From: Epibacterium ulvae
GTDB taxonomy: Bacteria > Pseudomonadota > Alphaproteobacteria > Rhodobacterales > Rhodobacteraceae
NCBI RefSeq assembly: GCF_018678075.1
Contig: NZ_JAHHIR010000033.1
Span: 62,001-126,000 of the forward strand
Length of the DNA stretch: 64,000 nt
Reading direction: 5' to 3'
Of the stretch, positions 1-9,110 are shown piece by piece (the stretch's first letter is position 1; each line of letters starts with the position of its first letter). The position numbers and the translations under genes are program-made. Under the pieces are notes generated by a model that saw only the letters and a list, made by a program, of their open reading frames with translations, was not told where the DNA came from and made no database searches.

Positions 1-3000
1 ACGGCGTTCAGCCTGAATTCAAAATGCTATGCCGCCGCGATGGACAGTTTTGCGGAGGTTCTCGAACAGCTCGAAAGTAACACGCTGAACCGGCAGCCGC
101 AGGACCTGAGCCAGCGCCAATATTTCGCCAAGGCGGATCGCCCCTGGGGGGATGGCCTGCTGGATTTCACCAAATCCGCAACGGATTTGGCGCAACTGAT
201 CCGCGCCCTGGATTTTGGCGACTATTGGAACCCGCTCTGTGCGCCGAAAATCGTAGTCGACGATCACGTTCTGCTGGTCAAGCAAGCCGAAGCGGTCGAT
301 GACGATGGAAGCGCAGGCACGATCCTTGATGTCTCAGACGATACGCTGACCATTGCTTGTGGTGACGGCGCCGTGAAGGTCAACCAGATTTCGCGGGCTG
401 ATGGGGCGCATATTGAGTTGGCGACCCTCGCCGCGGTTGGATCTCAGCTATCTCAACCAGACGCCAAAATGGGGACTGCGGTTGAAGCCGCCATGCGATC
501 CGCGCAGGCGGGTGAAGCCCACTGGCGCGCAGCCCTTGGGCAAATGCATCCGCTCACGGCTCCTTTGGCGCAAAGCACCGGTAGGAGCGGTTGGATCACG
601 GAAACAATTGATCTGCCTGAAGGGCTGAGCCACGCAGAGATCGCAACCGCCGCGTCGGCCTGGGCATTGCTTAGCACGGGGGAGGACTATGGCGATATTG
701 CCCTGCACGTGGACACCTCCAAAGGCTATCCCGGTTTCGTCAGCGATTGGGTGCCGTTGCACAGCCGCCGTGATACAGTGCTATCTGACGCGGTGGCGCA
801 AGCCTCCGACACATTGGCCAAAGCGCAAAAGTTCGGCGGATTTTCCTGTGATCTGATTGCTCGCGCTCCAGAGCTGACCGCCCAAGCAAGGCCCGAGATC
901 GCACTGTCTTTCGGCAATGACACCCCCGTCACCGGCGCGGTGCTGACCCTGTCGGTTGATGACGCGCACGCAACGTTGCATGGCGATGCCGCTCGCTTGG
1001 ATGCGCGCGCTATGTCATTGCTGGGTGAGCGGCTTCGTCTGGTTCTGAAAGCCTTGCCCGACCACGGTGCCCAGCCCCTAAAGTCGTTGCCGATACTGCC
1101 GGATGCCGAACGCAAACTGTTGTTGGAAGAATGGACCGAAACAGCCTGCGACTTCGCCGCTGACCTGACCATTCACCAAGCGTTTGAAGCGCAGGTCGCC
1201 AAGACACCGGATGCAACGGCGCTGGTGTTTGAAGCCGAAACGCTGACCTATGCGCAGCTGAATGCGCGCGCCAATGGCGTGGCCCAGCGCCTGCAGGACA
1301 TGGGGGTGACACCGGGTGCGCATGTTGGGATCTATGTGCGTCGCTCGGTTGATCTGGTGGTGGCCGCATTTGGCGTGCTCAAAGCGGGCGGTGCCTATGT
1401 GCCGCTGGATCCGGCCTACCCTGCCGATCGTATTGCGCATTATGTCTCCGACAGCGAAGCCTCTGTTATTGTGACACAATCGGCCATGGTCGCCAGCCTG
1501 CCGACATCCAATGCAGCCGTGTTGGAGATCGAGAGCCTGCATCACGCCGAACAGGGTGAGAATATCGACAGCGGTGCCAGCGGCGATGATCTGGCCTATT
1601 TGATCTACACCTCAGGCTCGACCGGGCTGCCCAAGGGGGTGATGGTCACACACGCCAATGTCTCAAACTTCTTCACTGGCATGGACCAACGCATTCCTTA
1701 CCAGCCCGGTGACAGCTGGCTCGGGGTGACCTCCCTGTCGTTTGATATCTCGGTGTTGGAGCTATTCTGGACCTTGTCGCGCGGCTTCAAATTGATCCTG
1801 TCGAGTGATGAGAGCCGTCTGCAACTGTCCAACGGCCCCATCGCCACCAGCGACCGCAAGATGGAGTTCAACCTCTTTTACTGGGGCAATGACGACGGGG
1901 CAGGCCCCAAGAAATACGAGCTGCTGCTCGAAGGCGCAAAATTTGCCGACCAAAACGGGTTCAATGCGGTCTGGACGCCGGAACGCCACTTCCACGCCTT
2001 TGGCGGCCCCTACCCCAACCCGTCGGTCACCGGTGCGGCCGTTGCTGCGGTCACGCAGAACATCGGCGTGCGCGCGGGGTCTTGTGTTGCACCGCTCCAC
2101 CATCCGGCGCGGATCGCCGAGGAATGGGCCGTGATCGACAATCTGACCAATGGGCGCACGGGTCTGGGATTTGCCTCTGGCTGGCAGCCTGATGATTTCA
2201 TTCTGCGCCCTGAGAACACGCCGCCTGCAAACAAACCTGCGCTGTTTGAAAGCATCGAAACCGTGCGCAAACTGTGGCGCGGTGAAGAGGTCGCCTTTGC
2301 GCGCAAAGATGGCGGCACGCACAATGTGATCTCGCAACCGCGTCCTGTTTCAAAAGAGCTGGACGTCTGGGTGACAACCGCAGGCAATCCGGACACCTGG
2401 CGCGAAGCGGGGTCCATGGGAGCCAATGTTCTGACCCACCTGTTGGGCCAAAGCATTGAAGAGGTCGCGGGTAAGATCCGCATTTATCACGACGCGCTGC
2501 GTGCGGCAGGCCACGATCCCGCGGATTTCACCGTCACCTTGATGCTGCACACATACCTCGCCGACACCCGCGAAGAAGCCCGGTCCGTGGCGCGCGAGCC
2601 GATGAAGGACTATCTGCGCTCTGCCGCTGGCTTGATCAAACAATATGCCTGGGCCTTCCCCGCGTTTAAGCGGCCCGAAGGGGTGAATAACCCGTTTGAG
2701 GTCGACCTTGGCAGCCTGTCAGGAGAAGAGCTGGAAGCGATCCTCGATTTTGCCTTTGAGCGTTATTTCGAGGAGTCCGGCCTGTTCGGCACGATCAACG
2801 ATGCCTGCACCCGCGTGGAAGAGCTTAAACGCATCGGCGTGGATGAGATCGCCTGTCTGATCGATTACGGCATTGCGCCCGACGTGGTACTGGAAGGGCT
2901 GAAACCACTGGCCGATGTGCTGCGGCTGTCCAATGCGCCACAGGAATTGGCGGATGACGACTTCTCGCTTGCCGCGCAGATGATCCGCCACACTGTGTCC

Positions 3001-4140
3001 CATATGCAGTGCACGCCCTCTATGGCGCGGATGATCACGATGAACAATGAGGCGCGGATGGCCGCGGGGCGTCTGCAACATCTGCTGGTCGGCGGCGAAG
3101 CTTTGCCCGGTGATCTGGTCGCGGCTTTGCGTGAAAACAGCGGCGCGCAGATCCACAATATGTATGGCCCGACCGAGACGACGATTTGGTCAACCGTGCA
3201 GACCCTGGACGGGGTGCCTGCGGGCGTTGCGGATATCGGCACGCCAATTGCCAATACCGATATCTTGGTTGTGAATGATGCGGGCGACCCCCAACCCATT
3301 GGTGCACCAGGCGAATTACTCATCGGCGGCGCAGGTGTCACCGAAGGGTACTGGCAACGCGCTAAGATGACGGCTGATCGTTTTGTCGACGTCCCCCACA
3401 AGCCGGGCACCTTCTATCGCACCGGCGATCTGGTCCGCTGGCGCGCCGATGGGCGGATCGACTTTCTGGGCCGCACCGACCACCAGGTCAAAATTCGCGG
3501 CCAACGGATCGAACTGGGTGAGATCGAGGCGGCGCTTGCCGCATACCCCGGTGTCACAGCCGCCGTTGTCATGCCCCGCAAAATCGGCGAAGGCGAACGG
3601 TTGGTGGGCTATGTCACCGCATCAGCGCCAATTTCTGAGGAGGCGGTGCAAAAATCCCTGGCGACCAAACTGGCAGAGGTCATGGTGCCTGCCCATATCG
3701 TGACGCTTGAAACCTTCCCGCTGACCCCAAACAAAAAGATCGACCGCAAAGCGCTGCCTGATCCCACCCCCGCACGAAAGGTCACCGCAGCCACGGTCGC
3801 TCCCGCCGCCGGTGCGCAGGCGCAAATCGCCGACATCTGGTCGCGTATCCTGGGTGTTTCAAATGTTGGCGCGCAGGACAATTTCTTTGCCCTTGGCGGC
3901 CACTCCCTGCTGGCAGTTCAGGCCCATCGCGAAATTCGCGAAACCCTTGCAGCGGCGCGCCTGTCGATCACGGATATCTTCCGCTTTCCGACCCTATCCG
4001 GGCTGGCCGATCACATCGAAGGCCTGTCTGGTGGCAAAACCGCAGAAGAGCCCGAAGCAGATGCGGTCGATGACGCGACACGCGCGGATCGAATGTCCAA
4101 ACGCCGTGCAATGCGCGCCAACCGGAAGGCGCGGGTGTAA
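1..4140 (+). CDS. NRPS-like formyltransferase / adenylation-LLM / carrier protein (5' end outside window)
   Basis: The frame is open to base 1, so the ATG at 40 is internal and the start lies upstream. Numbering from that ATG: residues 1-125 are the end of a formyltransferase with its C-terminal domain (SFAEVL, PQDLSQRQYF); 135-370 resemble a condensation-domain remnant without HHxxxDG; an adenylation domain begins near 378 (A3 core YTSGSTGLPKG near 520). At about 608-962 the adenylation domain is interrupted by an FMN-dependent luciferase-like monooxygenase of the MupA/Atu3671 type, then resumes (GGEAL, NMYGPTETT, NKKIDRKAL). A carrier domain follows with GGHSL, Ser1289 being the phosphopantetheine site. 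There is no thioesterase; the tail is basic. The domain order is clear; the product is unknown. The next gene begins on its stop codon (TAATG), so it is the first visible gene of a coupled operon. Confidence 0.93.
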   Translation, partial: TAFSLNSKCYAAAMDSFAEVLEQLESNTLNRQPQDLSQRQYFAKADRPWGDGLLDFTKSATDLAQLIRALDFGDYWNPLCAPKIVVDDHVLLVKQAEAVDDDGSAGTILDVSDDTLTIACGDGAVKVNQISRADGAHIELATLAAVGSQLSQPDAKMGTAVEAAMRSAQAGEAHWRAALGQMHPLTAPLAQSTGRSGWITETIDLPEGLSHAEIATAASAWALLSTGEDYGDIALHVDTSKGYPGFVSDWVPLHSRRDTVLSDAVAQASDTLAKAQKFGGFSCDLIARAPELTAQARPEIALSFGNDTPVTGAVLTLSVDDAHATLHGDAARLDARAMSLLGERLRLVLKALPDHGAQPLKSLPILPDAERKLLLEEWTETACDFAADLTIHQAFEAQVAKTPDATALVFEAETLTYAQLNARANGVAQRLQDMGVTPGAHVGIYVRRSVDLVVAAFGVLKAGGAYVPLDPAYPADRIAHYVSDSEASVIVTQSAMVASLPTSNAAVLEIESLHHAEQGENIDSGASGDDLAYLIYTSGSTGLPKGVMVTHANVSNFFTGMDQRIPYQPGDSWLGVTSLSFDISVLELFWTLSRGFKLILSSDESRLQLSNGPIATSDRKMEFNLFYWGNDDGAGPKKYELLLEGAKFADQNGFNAVWTPERHFHAFGGPYPNPSVTGAAVAAVTQNIGVRAGSCVAPLHHPARIAEEWAVIDNLTNGRTGLGFASGWQPDDFILRPENTPPANKPALFESIETVRKLWRGEEVAFARKDGGTHNVISQPRPVSKELDVWVTTAGNPDTWREAGSMGANVLTHLLGQSIEEVAGKIRIYHDALRAAGHDPADFTVTLMLHTYLADTREEARSVAREPMKDYLRSAAGLIKQYAWAFPAFKRPEGVNNPFEVDLGSLSGEELEAILDFAFERYFEESGLFGTINDACTRVEELKRIGVDEIACLIDYGIAPDVVLEGLKPLADVLRLSNAPQELADDDFSLAAQMIRHTVSHMQCTPSMARMITMNNEARMAAGRLQHLLVGGEALPGDLVAALRENSGAQIHNMYGPTETTIWSTVQTLDGVPAGVADIGTPIANTDILVVNDAGDPQPIGAPGELLIGGAGVTEGYWQRAKMTADRFVDVPHKPGTFYRTGDLVRWRADGRIDFLGRTDHQVKIRGQRIELGEIEAALAAYPGVTAAVVMPRKIGEGERLVGYVTASAPISEEAVQKSLATKLAEVMVPAHIVTLETFPLTPNKKIDRKALPDPTPARKVTAATVAPAAGAQAQIADIWSRILGVSNVGAQDNFFALGGHSLLAVQAHREIRETLAAARLSITDIFRFPTLSGLADHIEGLSGGKTAEEPEADAVDDATRADRMSKRRAMRANRKARV

Positions 4141-4859
4141 TGCAGGCGCCCTCACCCGGCCTATGCGCGCAGCGCCACGACTTGGCGCGCGCGTTGTTTG
4201 GACCGGACGTCCGCATTTGTGTCACCGACCCGCAACAACCGCAGCCCGCGCCATTCCCTGACGAAGCCGCGGGCCTGTCCCCGCGCGCGGTGGAGAAACG
4301 CCAGCGCGAATTTGCAGCCGGGCGCGCAGCCGCACATCAGGCCATACACGACCTTGGACACCCGCCCGTTGCCATTCCGGTCGGCGAACACCGGGCACCC
4401 ATTTGGCCCAATGGGTTGACCGGCTCCATCAGCCACACGCACAGCTGCGCCATGGCGGCCGTGGCGGATACCAAGGATTTCGCGGGCCTCGGTCTGGATG
4501 TTGAGGAAGACACGCCGCTTAAACCCGAACTGTGGGATGCGATCTGCTCAGCCGGTGAACAAGACTGGATGCGCCGCCAAAAGAACCCCGGACAGATGGG
4601 TAAACTTATTTTTTCCGCCAAAGAAGCCGCCTATAAATGCCAATATGCGTTGAGTGAGACATATTTTGGGTTTGACGGGATGGAGCTTGAGATCGACAGC
4701 CACGACAACCGTTTCCTGGCGCGGTTCACAGCCGACCGTGCTCCGTTCAAAGCCGCTGACGAGATCGCTGGCCGCTTTGCAATTGGGGCGGGCGTTATCA
4801 TAACTGCCGCAGAACTGCCGCGCGCGGTCGCGGATCATATGCAACAGAGGCCCGAATGA
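4140..4859 (+). CDS. 4'-phosphopantetheinyl transferase (EntD/Sfp type)
   Basis: This enzyme should transfer phosphopantetheine from CoA to the carrier-domain serine of the NRPS-like protein encoded just upstream. The 239-residue protein has the family motifs in order: RQREFAAGRAAAHQAI (residues 54-69), GSISHT (95-100), GLDVEED with metal-binding Asp120 and Glu122, and FSAKEAAYK (158-166). Length and motif order fit the EntD branch rather than the longer Sfp branch. Its ATG overlaps the upstream TAA by one base and its TGA overlaps the next ATG (ATGA), which indicates coupled translation. A dedicated transferase supports the view that the upstream carrier protein is functional. Confidence 0.93.
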   Translation: MQAPSPGLCAQRHDLARALFGPDVRICVTDPQQPQPAPFPDEAAGLSPRAVEKRQREFAAGRAAAHQAIHDLGHPPVAIPVGEHRAPIWPNGLTGSISHTHSCAMAAVADTKDFAGLGLDVEEDTPLKPELWDAICSAGEQDWMRRQKNPGQMGKLIFSAKEAAYKCQYALSETYFGFDGMELEIDSHDNRFLARFTADRAPFKAADEIAGRFAIGAGVIITAAELPRAVADHMQQRPE

Positions 4860-5767
4860 CCGGACGACGCGCGATACTTGGGCTCTTGGCCCTTTTGCCC
4901 TTTGGATCTTGGTCCGGGTTTGCGGAGGCCGCATCTGTACCGGTGCCCGCGCTCGATGCGCCAGAGGGGGCCATGTCCGTCTATCACCTGGGGCATTCGC
5001 TGGTGGGGCCGGTGATGCCACATATGCTGGCGCAGCTGGCCCCAACCGCGCACCGCTGGAACAGCCAGCTGGGCTCGGGCACCTCGCTCAAGGAACATTG
5101 GGAGCCGGGCCTGCCCATTCGTGACTTTGAGATTTCCAATACGCCGCCCAGCTTCCGCGATGCGCGCGAGGCGATTGGTTCGGGCGATTACGACGCAGTG
5201 GTGCTGACGGAAATGGTCGAGCTGCGCGATGCGATCAAATACTTCGGATCTGCGAAATACCTGCGACGCTGGGCGGATCTGGCGCGCACCGCACCCAAAG
5301 CGCCGCGCATCTATTTGTATGAAACCTGGCACAATTTGGATGATCCGGGCGGCTGGTTAGAGCGTATCGATGCAGATCTTGAGCCTTTGTGGCTGGGTCG
5401 TGTTCTGGGTTCCGACAGCCGTCGCAATCCAACTGACCAGCTGTATCTGATCCCAGCCGGACAGGTTATGGCCGCAGTGGTCCGCGCCGCCGAAGCTGGC
5501 GAGATCGACGGGCTGCATACGCGACAAGATCTATTCTCGGACACCATTCACCTTAATGATCTGGGGGCTTATGTGGTCGCGCTCACGCATTTCGCCGTGC
5601 TGTATCACCAGAACCCGGTGGGTCTGCCGCATGTATTGACCCGCCCCGACGGCACCGAAGCAGAGGCGCTTACCCCTACCGGCGTTGCACAGGTACAGGC
5701 GATCGTCTGGCAGGTTGTCACGGCCATGCCGCGCACCGGAATTTCAGGGGCGGCAGAGGCAAAATGA
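4856..5767 (+). CDS. Exported SGNH-hydrolase-like protein
   Basis: A 303-residue protein with an N-terminal export signal (MTGRR, then a hydrophobic stretch ending near FAEAA at residue 26), so it probably acts in the periplasm or outside. The mature part carries the SGNH landmarks: LGHSL with candidate nucleophile Ser48, and DTIHLNDLG with candidate Asp229 and His232. SGNH proteins in polysaccharide loci often add or remove acyl groups, which is the likely role here. It shares order and motifs (GHSL, VLTE/VTEAIP, ETWH, AGQ, DDIHPND-like) with the first domain of the next gene, so the two are probably paralogues. It overlaps both neighbours by 4 bp in ATGA junctions. The substrate is unknown. 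Confidence 0.75.
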   Translation: MTGRRAILGLLALLPFGSWSGFAEAASVPVPALDAPEGAMSVYHLGHSLVGPVMPHMLAQLAPTAHRWNSQLGSGTSLKEHWEPGLPIRDFEISNTPPSFRDAREAIGSGDYDAVVLTEMVELRDAIKYFGSAKYLRRWADLARTAPKAPRIYLYETWHNLDDPGGWLERIDADLEPLWLGRVLGSDSRRNPTDQLYLIPAGQVMAAVVRAAEAGEIDGLHTRQDLFSDTIHLNDLGAYVVALTHFAVLYHQNPVGLPHVLTRPDGTEAEALTPTGVAQVQAIVWQVVTAMPRTGISGAAEAK

Positions 5768-8271
5768 TACTGTCTGAGGTTTTGAAATCCGTCGTTTTTG
5801 TCGGCCACTCGCTGTTTGGCCATGAAAACCCGCAGATGCTCGACCAACTGCTGGACCGCGACCAACCTGCAGCCGTTCAGGCGCAGATCATCAATGGCGC
5901 ACCGCTGAGTTATAACTGGCAACACGCCAGCGAAGCCGAAGGGATCAACGCCCGCGCAGCCCTGCCCACTGGCGTGGACGCGGTGATCGTGACCGAAGCG
6001 ATCCCGCTGGCCAATCACCTCAAATGGAGCAACAGCCGCGAGGCCGTCACCCAGTTCTATGAATTGGCACGGACCGGCAATCCAGACGTGCAGTTTTATC
6101 TGCAAGAAACCTGGCACAGCCTCGACAGCGGCACCGATGAGACCATCCCATTTGACGACGGCATGGCAATCCCTTGGCGTGAACGCCTCACTCAAGATCT
6201 GCCTGCGTGGCAGGCCGTGGTGGACGATGTAAACGCAGAGGTCGGCGGCAATATTAAACTGTTGGAAGCCGGCCAAGCGATGGCGCGTTTGGATGACGCG
6301 ATCACTGCGGGCACGGTTCCCGGGCTGACCGACATTCGCGACGTCTTCGCCGATGACATCCATCCCAATGACATCGGTTTTTACTATCTCAGCCTCTTTC
6401 AATATGCGGTGCTGACGGGGAAATCACCCGAAGGTCTGCCGCGTCAGCTCAAGGATCGCTGGGGCACGCCGTACAAGGCAGCCTCGCAGGCGCAGGCCGC
6501 GCGGTTGCAGGAAATCGCCGCGCGCGCGGCCCGCAAAGATGTGCAGCGCACCGCCCTGCCACCGGATCCCGGAGCCTTGCCGCAAGAGCCCATTCCCGTG
6601 CGTCTGAACCAAGACAGGACGGCGTCCCAGGCTCTGTTTGGCAAGACGCGCCAACAGCCCATCGCCATGAACCTCGCCTCGGTTGTTGACTGGTCGCCGC
6701 AAGCGCCGTTTCTGGATCATTTCAAAACCGCGCGTGCCTGGATCGGCCATCTTCCCGGTCGTTGGGGCGGTGTGACAGCGGCAGAGCTACGTGACGCAGG
6801 CTATCTGGATCAGGATGGCTGGCCCAAGGCGGTTCCGGCCAATCTGGGCTCCATCGGCACTGTTTTATTGGCAGATTTACCCGAAGAAGCCCGTACGCTG
6901 GTCGGACGATACCGGCTGAGCTTTGACGGCGATGGCATTGTCGAGGTGTCGGGACGTGCGGAAAACGTCCGCTACAGACCGGGTGAAGTCTGGTTTGATT
7001 TCACCCCGGGCCCCGGCATTGTCGAGGTACGTATTCAACGCAGTGACCGGCAGGGAAACGGCGACTACGTGCGCAATATCTCGGTCGTGAAACAAGAACA
7101 CCTGGAGGATTTTGCAGCCGGGCGCGTGTTCAACCCGCGATGGCTCGACATTTTGGACGGGTTTGAAGTTCTGCGCTTTATGGACTGGATGGAAACCAAT
7201 GATTCCGAGCAAATCGGCTGGGAAGATCGCCCGCTGATCCAGGACTATAGCTGGGCCATAAAAGGCGTCCCCGCCGAGGTGATGTTGCGTTTGGCCAATG
7301 AGCTGGGCGCAGCACCGTGGTTTTCCATGCCCCATCAGGCCGATGACAGCTATATGCGCAATTTCGCCCGTCTGGCGCATCAGTTCCTGGATGAAGATCT
7401 GCGCCTTTATGTGGAATATTCAAATGAGGTCTGGAATTGGCAATTCAATCAGGCCCAATGGGCCGAGGTTGAGGGGCGCAAACGCTGGGGCGGCGAAAAC
7501 CTGTGGATGCAATACTACGGCGCGCGCGCAGCCGAGATGGCCCAGATTTGGAGCGACGTCTTTGCCGAAAACGCCGACGACCGTCTGGTCCGCGTGATCG
7601 CCACACAAACCGGTTGGCTTGGTCTGGAAGAGCAGCTGTTGGAGGCCCCGCTTTGGCGCGCAGAAGATCCGAAGAACCGTGCTCCGGCTGACTACTTTGA
7701 TGCCTATGCGGTCACCGGCTACTTTGGTGGCGTGCTGGGCCGGGACGACTATGTTGATGTCGTGCGTGCCTGGATTGCGGACAGCCGCGCCCGTGCCGAT
7801 GACGCCGGGCGAAAGAAGGGGCTGATCGGCAGCGCTTTGCGCACCTTTGTACGTGAGCACCAGTTTGACATCGCCAGCGCCCAGGCCACGGCCGAGCTGC
7901 GCGATGGGCTGATCTCTGGTCAGGCCTCAGATACATTGGCCGATCTGTTGAACCGGATCCTGCCCTATCATGGCGAGGTCGCGCAGTCCCATGATCTGGA
8001 TCTGATCATGTATGAAGGTGGCAGCCATATCGTGGGCGTCGGCCCGCATGTGGAGGATGAAACGCTGACGCAGTTCTTTGTGCATTACAATTATTCCGAG
8101 GATATGGGGCTTTTGTACCAAGAGCTGCTGGCCGGGTGGCACGCGCTCGGTGGGCAGCTGTTCAACGCCTACGCCGATGTCTACCCGCCCGGACGCTGGG
8201 GCAGTTGGGGGGCGCTGCGTACGTTGAGCGACCGCAATCCCCGCTGGTCTGCCCTAGAGGCCGCCAAATGA
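5764..8271 (+). CDS. SGNH-like domain fused to a glycosidase-like domain
   Basis: An 835-residue two-part protein. Residues 1-235 repeat the SGNH-like layout of the previous gene (VGHSLFG with Ser16, QETWHS, ADDIHPNDIG with Asp198 and His200). After a linker, residues 300-835 look like a TIM-barrel glycosidase-like module: YVEYSNEVWN offers a candidate acid/base Glu555 and LIMYEGGSH a candidate nucleophile Glu751, as in clan GH-A enzymes, but overall similarity by eye is weak. No convincing signal peptide is visible, unlike the upstream paralogue; the start at 5764 is set by the ATGA overlap. I infer a glycan acyl-modifying or trimming enzyme serving the polysaccharide of this locus. The catalytic class is not established. 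Confidence 0.65.
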   Translation: MILSEVLKSVVFVGHSLFGHENPQMLDQLLDRDQPAAVQAQIINGAPLSYNWQHASEAEGINARAALPTGVDAVIVTEAIPLANHLKWSNSREAVTQFYELARTGNPDVQFYLQETWHSLDSGTDETIPFDDGMAIPWRERLTQDLPAWQAVVDDVNAEVGGNIKLLEAGQAMARLDDAITAGTVPGLTDIRDVFADDIHPNDIGFYYLSLFQYAVLTGKSPEGLPRQLKDRWGTPYKAASQAQAARLQEIAARAARKDVQRTALPPDPGALPQEPIPVRLNQDRTASQALFGKTRQQPIAMNLASVVDWSPQAPFLDHFKTARAWIGHLPGRWGGVTAAELRDAGYLDQDGWPKAVPANLGSIGTVLLADLPEEARTLVGRYRLSFDGDGIVEVSGRAENVRYRPGEVWFDFTPGPGIVEVRIQRSDRQGNGDYVRNISVVKQEHLEDFAAGRVFNPRWLDILDGFEVLRFMDWMETNDSEQIGWEDRPLIQDYSWAIKGVPAEVMLRLANELGAAPWFSMPHQADDSYMRNFARLAHQFLDEDLRLYVEYSNEVWNWQFNQAQWAEVEGRKRWGGENLWMQYYGARAAEMAQIWSDVFAENADDRLVRVIATQTGWLGLEEQLLEAPLWRAEDPKNRAPADYFDAYAVTGYFGGVLGRDDYVDVVRAWIADSRARADDAGRKKGLIGSALRTFVREHQFDIASAQATAELRDGLISGQASDTLADLLNRILPYHGEVAQSHDLDLIMYEGGSHIVGVGPHVEDETLTQFFVHYNYSEDMGLLYQELLAGWHALGGQLFNAYADVYPPGRWGSWGALRTLSDRNPRWSALEAAK

Positions 8272-9110
8272 GTGCGGATTTGGGGCTGAGCGTCCTTATC
8301 CCGGCCCATAATGAGGCTGGCGAAATCGGCGCTTGTCTTGCGGCGGTCTTTGCCTCAGATCCGTTGCCAGATGGGGTTCAAGGCGAGGTTTTGGTGCTGG
8401 CGAATGGCTGCACAGATGCCACGGCAGAGCTCGCCCGCAGCACCACGCCGCCTGCGGGGTGGGACATAAGCGTGCTGGAAATCACCGAGGGCGGCAAGCT
8501 GAACGCTTTGAACCAGGGCGACGCGCAGGCACAGGGCAAAGTCCTGGTCTACCTTGATGCGGATGTACGCGTCTCCCCATCACTCTTGCCGCAGATTTAC
8601 GGCGTTCTGTCACAAGAGGGTGCGGGCTATGCCTCTGGCCAGCCTCAAGTTTTGGGCGGGGCTTCCGCCTTTAGCCGCGCCTATGGTCGCCTGTGGCAGC
8701 GCTTGCCGTTTGTGGTGCACGGCGTGCCGGGCTTTGGTCTGTTTGCCATGAACCGCCAAGGGCGCGCGCGCTGGAACACTTGGCCGCAGATCATTGCCGA
8801 TGACACATATGCGCGGTTGATGTTTACCACCAACGAACGCCACAAGGTCGCCGCCCCCTATGAATGGCCGCTGGTTCAGGGATTTCGCAATCTGGTACGG
8901 GTGCGACGTCGGCAAAACGATGGAGTGCGCGAGATTGAACAGCTCTACCCCGATCTGTTGGAAAACGAAGATAAATTCGCACCCCGCAAAAGCGCGGTGC
9001 TGCGCCTGTTTCTCACCGACCCGGTTGGTTTTCTGACCTACGCACTGGTCACGTTGGCAGTGAAATCTCCACTTTTTCGTAGCAAAACCCGTTGGACGCG
9101 GGGGCGCTAA
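8268..9110 (+). CDS. Family 2 glycosyltransferase
   Basis: A 280-residue GT-A-fold glycosyltransferase. The N-terminus is classic GT2: SVLIPAHNEAGEIGACL, VLANGCTDAT, and the nucleotide-sugar-binding acidic motif in VYLDADVRVS. The ATG at 8268 lies in an ATGA overlap with the upstream stop and directly precedes the conserved fold; the open frame extends further upstream but without conserved sequence. It would add one sugar to the glycan made by this locus, in the cytoplasm or at the inner membrane face. Its stop overlaps the stop of the convergent GT4 gene by 4 bp. Confidence 0.88.
   Translation: MSADLGLSVLIPAHNEAGEIGACLAAVFASDPLPDGVQGEVLVLANGCTDATAELARSTTPPAGWDISVLEITEGGKLNALNQGDAQAQGKVLVYLDADVRVSPSLLPQIYGVLSQEGAGYASGQPQVLGGASAFSRAYGRLWQRLPFVVHGVPGFGLFAMNRQGRARWNTWPQIIADDTYARLMFTTNERHKVAAPYEWPLVQGFRNLVRVRRRQNDGVREIEQLYPDLLENEDKFAPRKSAVLRLFLTDPVGFLTYALVTLAVKSPLFRSKTRWTRGR

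Noticed and set aside
40-4140. ATG at 40 as the start of the NRPS-like gene
   Set aside because: The frame is open to base 1 and the bases before 40 encode formyltransferase-like sequence continuous with that domain.
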